DNA from: a virus
Strand: one strand, 5' to 3'
Length of the DNA stretch: 39,478 bases
Virus record (IMG/VR): IMGVR_UViG_3300023284_000104
Coordinates: 1-39,478 of that record
In this document: positions 5,098 to 12,247 of the stretch, piece after piece
Numbering within the stretch: position 1 is the first letter of the stretch
How the letters are laid out: each line of letters begins with the position of its first letter
Position numbers and translations under genes: made by a program
Notes under the pieces: generated by a model
Database searches by the model: none
What the model saw: only the letters and a program-made list of their open reading frames with translations
What the model was told of the DNA's origin: nothing

Positions 5098-6223
5098 AAA
5101 GGAAACGACTAAAGCATTAGTCCCAAAGCAGGATGATTTCCAGGTAGTTGAAGTTACGCGTGATCCCTTCAATGGAATGTCAATGAATCCAGTTAGTGAT
5201 CAGGAATCAGAAGTATTGCGTTCACCAGTAGAACCAGATGATATTGAAATCAGGCCAGATGGAATCGTTTATCTGCCAGAAATAAAGTATCGCAGAGTAC
5301 TCAACAATGCCTTTGGCCCGATGGGATGGGCATTGATGCCGCATGGCAAGCCACAGATTGATAAAATCAGCAACATTGTTTACTGGCAGATATCACTTCA
5401 TATTGGCGGTGCGTTTGCATCAGTCGCCATTGGTGAGCAGGAATTTTACATCTCGGATTCTGGAAGGCCAAACATGACATTCGCCACCGCTGCTGAATCA
5501 GCAAAAAGCAATGCCATGATGCGGTGCTGCAAAGACCTTGGCGTTGCCAGTGAGTTGTGGGACAAGGCATACATAGTCAAGTGGCAGGAGTTAAATGCAG
5601 CCCATGTTTGGTGTGAAGGTGTTGCCCCCAAGATCAAAGGCAAGAAAAAATTGCTGTGGCGTAGAAATGATCGTGCCGCTTTTGATTATCCCTGGCGTGA
5701 GGATGGTGCGGCGAAGAAAAAAGATGTTGTTGTCGAAAAAACTGTTGTGGTTAAGGCAGCGCCAAAGGCAAATCCTAAGCCAAAGGCGGTTGCCCCCGCA
5801 AAGGCAAAATCAATACAGCAACCAGAAGAAGAAGCACCTGCCGCTGTGACACAACCCGCGCCAGCGCGACAGGAAGAAACCAAGTACAAGGTTGACCCCA
5901 CTGATACCCGCAAGATCAGTGACAAGCAGAGGAAGTTTCTATTTGTGATATCAAGAAATAGTGGCTGGAAAGAAGAAGAGGTAAAAGAATATATTAAAGA
6001 AACATTCGGTTATGAGCATCGCACTGATATTCAGCGTAAGGATTTCAGTGAAATTATTGAGTTTGTTAAATCTGTCAATCCAGAAAATTTAAGGGAGAAA
6101 AGTAATGACGGAAGTGGAAACGCAAATAAAGCCCAAGCGAAAGTACACGAAGCGCAAGCGCAAGTCGAAACAGACACCGAAGCAGAAGCCAGAGAGTTCG
6201 GTGGAGAGCAAGGAGATTATTGA
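5090..6223 (+). CDS. Mgm101/Rad52-like single-strand annealing protein
   Basis: 377-aa protein. Residues 45-175 match the Mgm101-type core I know from phages (LPEIKYRRVLNNAFGPMGWA; a YWQISLHIGG strand; ATAAESAKSNAMMRCCKDLGV). These recombinases anneal complementary strands, usually with a partner exonuclease. A low-complexity Ala/Pro/Lys/Gln linker spans about 205-262. A C-terminal helical module (KISDKQRKFLFVISRNSGW...) could bind a partner such as host SSB, but that is inference. The next gene is the predicted partner exonuclease and overlaps it by 119 nt. Strong ribosome site AAAGGAG. Confidence 0.8.
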   Translation: MTEKETTKALVPKQDDFQVVEVTRDPFNGMSMNPVSDQESEVLRSPVEPDDIEIRPDGIVYLPEIKYRRVLNNAFGPMGWALMPHGKPQIDKISNIVYWQISLHIGGAFASVAIGEQEFYISDSGRPNMTFATAAESAKSNAMMRCCKDLGVASELWDKAYIVKWQELNAAHVWCEGVAPKIKGKKKLLWRRNDRAAFDYPWREDGAAKKKDVVVEKTVVVKAAPKANPKPKAVAPAKAKSIQQPEEEAPAAVTQPAPARQEETKYKVDPTDTRKISDKQRKFLFVISRNSGWKEEEVKEYIKETFGYEHRTDIQRKDFSEIIEFVKSVNPENLREKSNDGSGNANKAQAKVHEAQAQVETDTEAEAREFGGEQGDY

Positions 6224-7151
6224 ATCAGAAGCACCACAACCCGCTGCGGAAGTAACTGCCAAGGCAATCAGGGAAACCAATGCCAGATTGATTCCGTCTG
6301 GACACTGGTATTATGAAGATGGTCGTCCTGCCTATGAGGTTCCGTATGCCAATAAGCCAGGGTTGAAAAAGACAGACTTGCGTGATGCAAGAAAGTTGAA
6401 TCTCAAACCATCAGTGACACATATTGATCGCATCGTCGCCAAGGGTGTGCTTGATCGCTGGATCAAGAGACAGATTCTTGGTGCTGCAAGAAAGATCAAG
6501 ATTGATGAAGTCATCAGCATCATGAGAAACAAGATCAAGAAGTTTCAGTTCAAGACCAAGCAGTTATGGCAGGAAGAGATCATGAAAGCGGCAATCGCTG
6601 AATGGGAGAATCAGGTGATTGAACTTGCCGATGAACAATCCAAGGTTGGCAGAGAACTTGGCACAAGCATTCATGATGCGATTTCAATGTGGTTGCAGGA
6701 TGAACCCATCGAAGTTATCTGTGAGCATACCAAGATGAATGAGTCTGTGGTCAAGCCGTATCTTGATTGCTTTGGTGATTGGTATTCTGAAAATATTGAC
6801 GATTCACAGGCAAAAGAGATTGAGTTTACCATTCCTACTACACTTGGATATGGTGGTCGATGTGATCTGCTAGGTCGTGATTACAATGGCAATTATATTC
6901 TGGTGGATTATAAGTCCAGAAAGAAAGTTGCAGCATACAAATCAGACCCGCGACAGCTTTCAGCATACAGTCATGCCATTGCCGAAGGCAGGAATATCTC
7001 AGTATCAATCAGATTGATATCATTTCTCATGTCAACTAGTAAGCCTGGTGAGACAATTGTGGTTGAGTACACGGATCAAGCCAAGCACCAGTTTCAAATG
7101 TTTAGTAATGCTTTTGCGCTGTGGAAGGATGAAAATAATTGGGAGGGGTAA
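6105..7151 (+). CDS. Cas4/RecB-type PD-(D/E)XK exonuclease
   Basis: 348-aa protein. The basic N-terminus (KPKRKYTKRKRK) is encoded inside the overlap with the annealing protein gene. Catalytic motifs of the RecB/Cas4 nuclease family are visible in order: H in GTSIHDAI (about 190), D in GGRCDLLGRD (about 255), V-D-Y-K-S-R-K (about 268) and Q-L-S-A-Y (about 287). Such enzymes resect dsDNA to give 3' tails for the annealing protein, so the pair resembles lambda Exo/Beta. GGGAG lies before the ATG at 6105. Confidence 0.8.
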   Translation: MTEVETQIKPKRKYTKRKRKSKQTPKQKPESSVESKEIIESEAPQPAAEVTAKAIRETNARLIPSGHWYYEDGRPAYEVPYANKPGLKKTDLRDARKLNLKPSVTHIDRIVAKGVLDRWIKRQILGAARKIKIDEVISIMRNKIKKFQFKTKQLWQEEIMKAAIAEWENQVIELADEQSKVGRELGTSIHDAISMWLQDEPIEVICEHTKMNESVVKPYLDCFGDWYSENIDDSQAKEIEFTIPTTLGYGGRCDLLGRDYNGNYILVDYKSRKKVAAYKSDPRQLSAYSHAIAEGRNISVSIRLISFLMSTSKPGETIVVEYTDQAKHQFQMFSNAFALWKDENNWEG

Positions 7152-7378
7152 TGGGTGGTGTTGGAAAATCAGAAACACAGGCAGAGTGTTTTCTTAAAAT
7201 GGCGCGCCTAGTTGATAAACGTGATGAAGAAATCAAAGAACTTAAACAGGCTGTGCGTGATTTGGTAAAGTTGTGTCAATATGCCGTTAATAGCTTGGGT
7301 GGTGGAAAAGTGTCTGAAAATGAAGTTTCCAAAGCAATGAACAATCCCACAATCAAACGTGTCATGCAGGAAGGATAA
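7151..7378 (+). CDS. Small coiled-coil protein
   Basis: 75-aa protein starting at the ATG at 7151, which shares its A with the exonuclease stop (TAATG) and follows GGGAGGGG. An in-frame TTG at 7139 is less likely. Residues 15-50 form a charged helix with heptad spacing (KMARLVDKRDEEIKELKQAVRDLVKL). It may be an accessory to the nuclease or simply a small dimer. No family assigned. Confidence 0.6.
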   Translation: MGGVGKSETQAECFLKMARLVDKRDEEIKELKQAVRDLVKLCQYAVNSLGGGKVSENEVSKAMNNPTIKRVMQEG

Positions 7379-7380
7379 GA

Positions 7381-8247
7381 ATGATTATTGATAGATTTAA
7401 TATTAAAGAACATTTAAAACAAATCTATTCTATGTTTCCAGAAACCAAACAAAACATCACTATTTTCAAGATTCAAAATATAGTAAGATATTATTTTGAA
7501 GGTACATCACAAGAAGAATGGGAATTAGATAAAGATTTTCCAAATTGTGTTTTACCTTGGCCTTGGTTATGGATGGAATGGAAACCGCCACTTTTTTCAA
7601 ATTCTGATGGAAAAATAATAGATAGATCATTTATGAATGGTTCCGAATTAGGTGTATTGGCAGCTTCTAAAAAAATAGATAATGGTTGGCATTTAGAATT
7701 ACATTGTTTTATGTATTCTCCTGTTATGAAATATAAAAGTCATTGGTGTAGTGTTAAATTTGTGCTTGACAGAAACGGAGTAATAAAAATATTTAAAGAT
7801 AATAATGGAAGATGTAAATTTATTCATATTGCAGGACGAGATTTAGTAAATAGAGTAGGAGAAAAAGATTTGTGGGGGGTTACATTATCAGAATTTATTT
7901 TTCCCTGTTTGTTGGCAATATCTTTTTGTCATTGTAAAAATATAATTATAGATAAAAAGAATATTGATGAGAAACTAATAAGAATAAGAAGAAAGAAAAA
8001 TAAAATTCATATACTTAAATATTACACATTAAATATTGAACCCATAAAAAAGATTTTGGATGAAAGCACATCTGAATCACAAGGATTGAAAAATGCAATT
8101 CATATTTGTAGAGGACATTTTAAAGATTTTAGAAATAGCGGTGGATTATTTGGTAAACATAAAGGATTATATTGGTGGGATATGCAAGCACGTGGAAGGG
8201 ATAAGAAAAGAGAAGTCATTAAAGACTATTCTGTTTTAAATAGCTAA
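7381..8247 (+). CDS. Hypothetical protein on an A/T-rich island
   Basis: 288-aa protein with no motif I recognise. Composition is unlike its neighbours: by eye about 30% G+C, with heavy use of AAA, ATA, TTA and ATT, against roughly 45% around it. Tryptophan-rich segments (CVLPWPWLWMEWKPP; WHLELHCFM) and a lysine-rich centre (IRRKKNKIHI) suggest a folded globular protein. Codon use points to recent acquisition, typical of accessory phage genes, but no role can be named. It starts 2 nt after the previous stop. Confidence 0.65.
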   Translation: MIIDRFNIKEHLKQIYSMFPETKQNITIFKIQNIVRYYFEGTSQEEWELDKDFPNCVLPWPWLWMEWKPPLFSNSDGKIIDRSFMNGSELGVLAASKKIDNGWHLELHCFMYSPVMKYKSHWCSVKFVLDRNGVIKIFKDNNGRCKFIHIAGRDLVNRVGEKDLWGVTLSEFIFPCLLAISFCHCKNIIIDKKNIDEKLIRIRRKKNKIHILKYYTLNIEPIKKILDESTSESQGLKNAIHICRGHFKDFRNSGGLFGKHKGLYWWDMQARGRDKKREVIKDYSVLNS

Positions 8248-8258
8248 TTGAAATTCAA

Positions 8259-8474
8259 ATGAATGAACTGAAAAAAGAATCAAATAAATATTACGAAGTC
8301 ATGGATGCTTTAAAACGTACAAAAATGAAACATGGTCTATGTGAACCAGTAGAACGTAAGGCTTGTACTGCATGTATGGCACAGATAACGGTAGACAGGA
8401 TGATTGACGAATATCAAGGTAGAAAACTATATCCAATGCAGGAGAAGGTGATACAATGTACAAATGCTATCTGA
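8259..8474 (+). CDS. Small CxxC protein, hypothetical
   Basis: 71-aa protein, helical and charged, with a C-T-A-C-M-A motif in the middle and another cysteine upstream. It is A/T-rich like the gene before it, and the two may have arrived together. Its 3' end overlaps the RusA start by 11 nt. Unknown function. Confidence 0.55.
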   Translation: MNELKKESNKYYEVMDALKRTKMKHGLCEPVERKACTACMAQITVDRMIDEYQGRKLYPMQEKVIQCTNAI

Positions 8475-8916
8475 TACAATCAGATTCGAGATATCGGGTG
8501 TGCCAGTTCCCAAAGGCAGACCGCGATTCACAAAGACTGGTATTGCTTATACTCCTGCGAAGACTCGGAGTGCTGAAGAAGCCTTTGCATTATTGGCAAC
8601 GCCTTATAAGCCATCTGAACTTATTACTGACCCGATTATGTTGTCATTGTATTTCTATATGCCGATACCACAAAGCGCATCGAAGAAGAAACAAAAGGAT
8701 ATGGCTGGTTTTGCGGTCAAGCATGTTGGTAGACCCGATCTTGACAATCTTCAAAAAATGATACTTGATTCTCTCGAAGGAGTGTTCTGGCATAATGACT
8801 CGCAAATCTACCAAATCAACTCAAACAAGTGGTACTCAGAAAACCCCCGAACCATCGTCAACATTGACATCGACAGACCATTTGATTCAGCAATCAAAAC
8901 GTTTGGCATTTCTTGA
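8464..8916 (+). CDS. rusA: RusA-family Holliday junction resolvase
   Basis: 150-aa protein of typical RusA length. The family's opening is present (GVPVPKGRPRFT). The catalytic aspartate region is V-G-R-P-D-L-D-N-L-Q-K, then L-D-S-L-E-G-V-F-W-H-N-D-S-Q-I; RusA uses aspartates in this segment to bind metal. A basic patch (SASKKKQKD) precedes it. It acts as a dimer to resolve four-way junctions, fitting the recombination genes just upstream. The start at 8464 lies within the previous gene. Confidence 0.85.
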   Translation: MLSDTIRFEISGVPVPKGRPRFTKTGIAYTPAKTRSAEEAFALLATPYKPSELITDPIMLSLYFYMPIPQSASKKKQKDMAGFAVKHVGRPDLDNLQKMILDSLEGVFWHNDSQIYQINSNKWYSENPRTIVNIDIDRPFDSAIKTFGIS

Positions 8917-9088
8917 AGTAGATCAAGCCCGTTTAAGAACTGAGGTCAAAAAGAAAAATGATCAACTTGAACGTATATCTTTACGTATCATAATACAAGC
9001 TAATAGCCTAGATTTTTATGAGGGTATGATTATTAATTTAAAGGCCGAAACCATAAGGTTGAACAAGATTATCAATGATAAAGATTAA
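8795..9088 (+). CDS. Coiled-coil protein overlapping the resolvase gene
   Basis: 97-aa frame starting at the ATG at 8795, inside the last 122 nt of the RusA gene, ending TAA 9086-9088. The N-terminal 40 residues are a Thr/Ser/Lys-rich disordered run within the overlap. Residues 45-97 form a good coiled coil (LRTEVKKKNDQLERISLR; LKAETIRLNKII). The coil lies outside the overlap and is surely coding; how translation begins is less certain, as the overlap is unusually long. Confidence 0.55.
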   Translation: MTRKSTKSTQTSGTQKTPEPSSTLTSTDHLIQQSKRLAFLEVDQARLRTEVKKKNDQLERISLRIIIQANSLDFYEGMIINLKAETIRLNKIINDKD

Positions 9089-9242
9089 CAGTCCACCAGA
9101 AAAAATTAAATGTGTTATTTGCATGGATGATGATGCGAATACTTTTTACTGCGATAATACTGAATGCGAGGAACCAGTATGCGATGGTTGCTGTATTGAA
9201 ACAGATGAAGGATTTTTTTGTCGTGATGAATGTGCAATATGA
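9075..9242 (+). CDS. 55-aa cysteine-rich zinc-binding protein
   Basis: Frame from the ATG at 9075 to TGA 9240-9242, overlapping the previous stop by 14 nt. Nine cysteines in 55 residues: C-V-I-C, then C and C in a DNTEC segment, C-D-G-C-C, and finally C-R-D-E-C. The pattern suits two zinc sites, as in small RING- or zinc-ribbon-like proteins. It closely resembles the 54-aa protein at 3931 in size and spacing. Acidic overall, so protein binding is likelier than DNA binding. Confidence 0.6.
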   Translation: MIKINSPPEKIKCVICMDDDANTFYCDNTECEEPVCDGCCIETDEGFFCRDECAI

Positions 9243-9257
9243 AGGAGGGTGAGGTCA

Positions 9258-9554
9258 TTGAAGAAGCTGATTAACATTGTCAAGCAGGAAATAAGATTAC
9301 TTACATTGCAATTGAGAAGTCTCAATTCAGTGTTGAAGGTGATTGGTGGACAGCCCCAATCCAACGGTGCTGTTGCGGTGAAACGAAAGTATAAGAAACG
9401 CAAGAAGAAGGGAATGTCTGACGCAACAAAGAAGGCATTGGCAGAAGGCCGAAAGATGTATTTTGCGAAGAAGAAGAAAAGAAAAAAAATGTCTGTTGCG
9501 GCACGTAATAAACTTTCTCGTGCCATGAGAAAAAGTTGGAAGAAAAGAAAGTAA
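9258..9554 (+). CDS. Highly basic AT-hook-like protein
   Basis: 98-aa protein. TTG at 9258 is preferred because AAGGAGG lies 9 nt upstream; the GTG at 9249 is too close to that site. Residues 1-35 form an amphipathic helix. The rest is extremely lysine-rich with two copies of a motif: MSDATKKALAEGRK and MSVAARNKLSRAMRKSW, linked by K/R runs. Similar repeats occur in AT-hook-like, DNA-binding phage and bacterial proteins. It is probably a nucleoid-type DNA binder. Confidence 0.6.
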   Translation: MKKLINIVKQEIRLLTLQLRSLNSVLKVIGGQPQSNGAVAVKRKYKKRKKKGMSDATKKALAEGRKMYFAKKKKRKKMSVAARNKLSRAMRKSWKKRK

Positions 9555-9562
9555 ATATAAAT

Positions 9563-9634
9563 CGCGGGTGGCAGGTATGGTTATCTCGGAAGCCCCATAT
9601 GCTTCTCAAAGGAGTTCGATTCTCCTACCCGCTA
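9563..9634 (+). tRNA. tRNA with anticodon CAU (Met or Ile2), initiator-like
   Basis: 72-nt cloverleaf. Acceptor GCGGGT/ACCCGC (9564-9569 with 9627-9632) carries a mismatched first pair, C9563 with T9633, and discriminator A9634. A mismatch at 1-72 is the hallmark of bacterial initiator tRNA (C1 x A72), and the 5' end CGCGGG matches the initiator form. Anticodon stem GAAGC/GCTTC surrounds CCCATAT, anticodon CAT. T-arm AGGAG-TTCGATT-CTCCT is perfect. Odd points: C instead of T at position 33, a poor D-stem, no encoded CCA. Could be tRNA-Met, initiator or Ile2 (CAU with lysidine). Confidence 0.75.
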
Positions 9635-9653
9635 TTTTGTTTGTGATTTAAAT

Positions 9654-10100
9654 ATGGTGACAATATTAATATCTATAATTTGTGTTTCAATAATTATATG
9701 TATATTTATTGATTTGGTAGTATTAATATTTTCTGACAATAAAAAGGAAGATAAAGTGGCATTAACAACATCAAAAAGTTTTCAAGATTATGCAAATGAA
9801 ATGATGGGAATGAGGAGTACGGATCTTCGGAAAGAAACGATGATGCTTGAGGCAAGAGCGCAGCAACAAGCAATGAGAGAACAAGGAATGCAGCAGCGAG
9901 CAATGCAACAGCAACAGCAACAGCAGATGGCTATGTCTGCTGGATTTATGGGTGTTGATCTTGCTGGTGTTAATCAAGCAAGGGCAATGATGGGTATGCA
10001 ATCTATGTCAGATTACCAAAGACAACTTTTGGTTTCATTTGGTATCAAAGAAAAAAAAGAAGAATCTAAAAACAATAACATTTTTGATTACATTAAATAA
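9654..10100 (+). CDS. Gln/Met-rich protein ending in the NIFDYI motif
   Basis: 148 aa if started at the ATG at 9654, giving an N-terminal transmembrane segment (residues 2-27). A GTG at 9756 with AGGAAG five bases upstream would give 114 aa without it; I cannot decide. The middle is low complexity (Gln and Met runs, residues 70-100). The last residues are N-N-N-I-F-D-Y-I-K, matching the C-termini of four minus-strand proteins at 35822-36988. This is the only plus-strand carrier. Function unknown; the shared tail suggests a common partner. Confidence 0.6.
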   Translation: MVTILISIICVSIIICIFIDLVVLIFSDNKKEDKVALTTSKSFQDYANEMMGMRSTDLRKETMMLEARAQQQAMREQGMQQRAMQQQQQQQMAMSAGFMGVDLAGVNQARAMMGMQSMSDYQRQLLVSFGIKEKKEESKNNNIFDYIK

Positions 10101-10116
10101 CAGAAAGGAGGGAATC

Positions 10117-10752
10117 ATGGAAGAATTTATTCCAGCATGTGAAGTAAAAGATATTGCTCATGATGTTACAGATAAAGCAATCTGTGACATTGAAACTGTT
10201 TTGGATGGACTGAAAAAGGTGGTGTCCGTACCATTCATGTCCAACAAGATTCATCTTGACTTTCCCAAGATTGAGAAGGCACTACAGCGGTGTGCCAAAC
10301 TCAAGAGAAGTTTCAAGATCGTCAGGAAAGATACCGCGACCTTGAGGAAGATGGAGAAGGATAAGGTCGAGTTCGAAATTCCCCTGGTGTTTTCAGTGGA
10401 ACTTCCTGCGCCTTTGATGTGGAAGGGTTATGCGACCAAGGATGGCAAGGTGGTATCCCTCAAGGATGCACGTAGCGAAATGTATAACCACGGTGGTTAT
10501 GAGTTGAAGTTGCAAGTTCCACCCCCAACCAAGGAAGCCATCACTGCGATCAAGACCGAAAAGGTCAAGAAGCAGTTTGACTCAATGGAGTTGTGGTGGG
10601 TTCCGCTTGATATCATGGTTGAAAAGATCGAGCCTGATCCCGTGTTGGTGGGCAAGGTCAATGTCCCTGGTATCGGAGATGTTTATTTTGAACAGACTCG
10701 CTGGATTGATGAATCAGTTGAGTCTGGTTACTGGACTAAAGAAGGATACTAA
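10117..10752 (+). CDS. Hypothetical protein
   Basis: 211-aa protein, start at the ATG at 10117 after AAAGGAGGG (the in-frame ATG at 10039 lies within the previous gene). Residues 1-75 are helical; residues 80-211 look like beta strands with conserved-looking aromatic positions (ELWWVPLDIMVEKIEPDPVLVGKV; DVYFEQTRWIDE). G+C is higher than the flanking genes. No family recognised. Good ribosome site and central place in the operon imply abundant expression. Confidence 0.65.
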   Translation: MEEFIPACEVKDIAHDVTDKAICDIETVLDGLKKVVSVPFMSNKIHLDFPKIEKALQRCAKLKRSFKIVRKDTATLRKMEKDKVEFEIPLVFSVELPAPLMWKGYATKDGKVVSLKDARSEMYNHGGYELKLQVPPPTKEAITAIKTEKVKKQFDSMELWWVPLDIMVEKIEPDPVLVGKVNVPGIGDVYFEQTRWIDESVESGYWTKEGY

Positions 10753-10770
10753 AATAAAGGAGAAATTATT

Positions 10771-11094
10771 ATGATGCAGGGTTTTACGGAAGTATCAAAT
10801 TATAAAGATGCACAAGGAAATCCAGCAGGAGGAATAGTCAGGGGGGTTGGTGTTAATATTGATTGGCAGGATGGCCCCCTTGGTCGTGGTGATGAAAGAA
10901 AAAGATCAAATGGTGCGTTCGTTGAGGATGTTATCGAAGCAGCACGACAAAGAATTGATCATTATCAACAGAGTCAATTCAAGTGTCGTGAGAATTCAAT
11001 CGCAATTACGAAACTTGAGGAAGCACTTCTTTGGCTGGATAAAAGAACAAGGGATCGTGAAAAGCGTGAAGTTGAAGGAACGCACAAAGAATGA
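10771..11094 (+). CDS. Possible Acb2/Tad1-type cyclic-nucleotide sponge
   Basis: 107-aa protein. The C-terminal half fits the helical-hairpin domain I associate with Acb2/Tad1 phage proteins: N-G-A-F-V-E-D-V-I-E-A-A-R-x-R, then C-R-E-N-S-x-A-I-T-K-L-E-E-A-L-x-W-L, ending R-T-R-D-R-E and V-E-G-T-H. Members bind signalling nucleotides (CBASS cyclic oligonucleotides, Thoeris gcADPR) and so block host defence. The N-terminus holds a V-N-I-D-W-Q-D-G-P-L segment. Strong AAGGAG site. The match is from memory of the family pattern, so the family is likely but the ligand is unknown. Confidence 0.55.
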   Translation: MMQGFTEVSNYKDAQGNPAGGIVRGVGVNIDWQDGPLGRGDERKRSNGAFVEDVIEAARQRIDHYQQSQFKCRENSIAITKLEEALLWLDKRTRDREKREVEGTHKE

Positions 11095-11336
11095 TCTTCG
11101 CAGATGAATATATCAGTACACATGTTGATGGTGGTTTTGATCCTTTTAAATTTGCAATAAGAATGAAAAGCAAGGATCAGGACTCCATCAATGTGTGCGT
11201 TTCAAAACTCAAAGATGATGAATTATTAAAACTAATTGACTTTTCAATGGAGAATGATAATGACAATCACGGAAGCATTGGCAGAAATGAAAACGTTAGT
11301 GAAACGTATCGACAAGAAACGAAAGTTTATCCTTGA
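11091..11336 (+). CDS. Hypothetical protein
   Basis: 81-aa protein coupled to the gene before it by an ATGA overlap (11091-11094), so the two may work together or simply be co-translated. Acidic, with a short beta-like start and a helical middle (KLKDDELLKLIDFS). Its last 77 nt overlap the next gene. No motif recognised. Confidence 0.5.
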   Translation: MIFADEYISTHVDGGFDPFKFAIRMKSKDQDSINVCVSKLKDDELLKLIDFSMENDNDNHGSIGRNENVSETYRQETKVYP

Positions 11337-11793
11337 GAATGTTGCGCGTCAGGACTTGCTCAAAGACCCACTTGATAAAGATGGCGGTTCTATCAAGATG
11401 ATTGATAATGAACGTCAGGCAATCAATGATCTCATGCAGAGAATGGTTGATATCAGGATTGCCATTCAAAGGTGTAATCTCAGTACCGATATAACACTTG
11501 GAAGCAAGACTCGCAATATTGCAGAATGGCTTGTGTGGCGCAGGGAAGTATCCCCGATTCAGAAGGGATTGCTTGATCGGCTGTCAAGTTCCGTTAAGAG
11601 CGTCAGGGATCAGGCCCACCAAAAGCATGTTAGTGTACGATCTGGTGATGGCGAAGGTAAGCCAACCGATGTGATTGTTCATGTCGATGAAGTTAAACTC
11701 GCCAAGGAACTTGAGGAAATGGAAACAATCCTTGGTGATCTGGATGGTCAATTGAGTTTAAAGAATGCGACAGTTCCGATTGAGTTGAATTAA
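11260..11793 (+). CDS. Hypothetical helical protein
   Basis: 177-aa protein, start at the ATG at 11260 following GGAGAATG (in-frame ATGs at 11236 and 11254 are less well placed). Almost entirely helical and charged: MTITEALAEMKTLVKRIDKKR, a long central segment, then KLAKELEEMETILGDLDGQ. The layout is that of a phage helical-bundle or coiled-coil protein. Unknown role; conserved position after the Acb2-like gene cannot be judged here. Confidence 0.65.
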   Translation: MTITEALAEMKTLVKRIDKKRKFILENVARQDLLKDPLDKDGGSIKMIDNERQAINDLMQRMVDIRIAIQRCNLSTDITLGSKTRNIAEWLVWRREVSPIQKGLLDRLSSSVKSVRDQAHQKHVSVRSGDGEGKPTDVIVHVDEVKLAKELEEMETILGDLDGQLSLKNATVPIELN

Positions 11794-11796
11794 ATT

Positions 11797-11877
11797 ATGG
11801 AGACACTTGCATTCATAGTTGTTGCAACGCTCACATGCCTCTTTACCTTGTGCGTGTTGAAGTATTTGTTTGGTTAA
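11797..11877 (+). CDS. Possible 26-aa membrane peptide
   Basis: ATG at 11797, three bases after the preceding stop, opens 26 codons ending TAA 11875-11877. The peptide is almost one hydrophobic helix (LAFIVVATLTCLFTLCVLKYLF), long enough to cross a membrane. There is no independent ribosome site, so it would depend on reinitiation. Speculative. Confidence 0.35.
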   Translation: METLAFIVVATLTCLFTLCVLKYLFG

Positions 11878-11923
11878 AAATTTGTGTCTTAGATAGTGAA
11901 GTGGGATAAAGTGTATAGGCGTT

Positions 11924-11968
11924 TATTCTGACGATACAGAATACTGATAGATGGTGTTGAAAGCCATC
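11924..11968 (+). other. Two hairpins upstream of the permuted tRNA
   Basis: TATTCTG/CAGAATA (11924-11930 with 11937-11943, loop ACGATA) and GATGG/CCATC (11950-11954 with 11964-11968) lie in the ORF-free stretch 11878-12247. They may be leader structure of the permuted tRNA transcript. Confidence 0.4.
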
Positions 11969-11985
11969 CCATAGCGGCCTTATAA

Positions 11986-12063
11986 GCCAATCCGAGCGAT
12001 ACAGGTTCGATTCCTGCCGACCGCTATTATGCGGTCGTAGCCTAATGGTAAGGCACTCGAAAC
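11986..12063 (+). tRNA. Circularly permuted tRNA (3' half before 5' half)
   Basis: The 3' half comes first. GCCAA, then CCGAG (11992-11996), variable CGAT, T-arm CAGG-TTCGATT-CCTG (12002-12016), acceptor strand CGACCGC (12018-12024) and T as discriminator. After ATTAT the 5' half follows: GCGGTCG (12031-12037), TA, D-arm GCCT-AATGGTA-AGGC (12040-12054), A, CTCG (12056-12059). The acceptor strands pair perfectly over 7 bp, CTCG pairs with CGAG, and the D-loop keeps A14, G18-G19 and A21. Sequence and U73 are most like tRNA-Gly, and GCC-AA sits where a Gly anticodon would. The anticodon-loop join is not resolved. Flanks show no recognisable group I intron. From about 12064 to 12247 nothing else clear is seen except AGATGC/GCATCT (near 12178-12198). 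Confidence 0.6.
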
Positions 12064-12247
12064 TATTAAAAGCTAAACGATCAAAGCCGAAAGCTAAGGT
12101 TTTCAAAGAGCAAAGGGCAGAGATCAAAGCTGAAACAAACCCGTTGTACATCTGTTATGCATGGAAACATGTATTAAGATGCGTCCTAACTGCATCTTCC
12201 CAGGATAACGGCTACTATGTTGAGACACTTTTTATTGGAGATTTATT

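Noticed and set aside
11878-12247. Permuted group I intron around the split tRNA
   Set aside because: No P7/P3-like core or guide sequence could be found in the flanks by eye, though the 5' half can be read as ending in T. A model search is needed.
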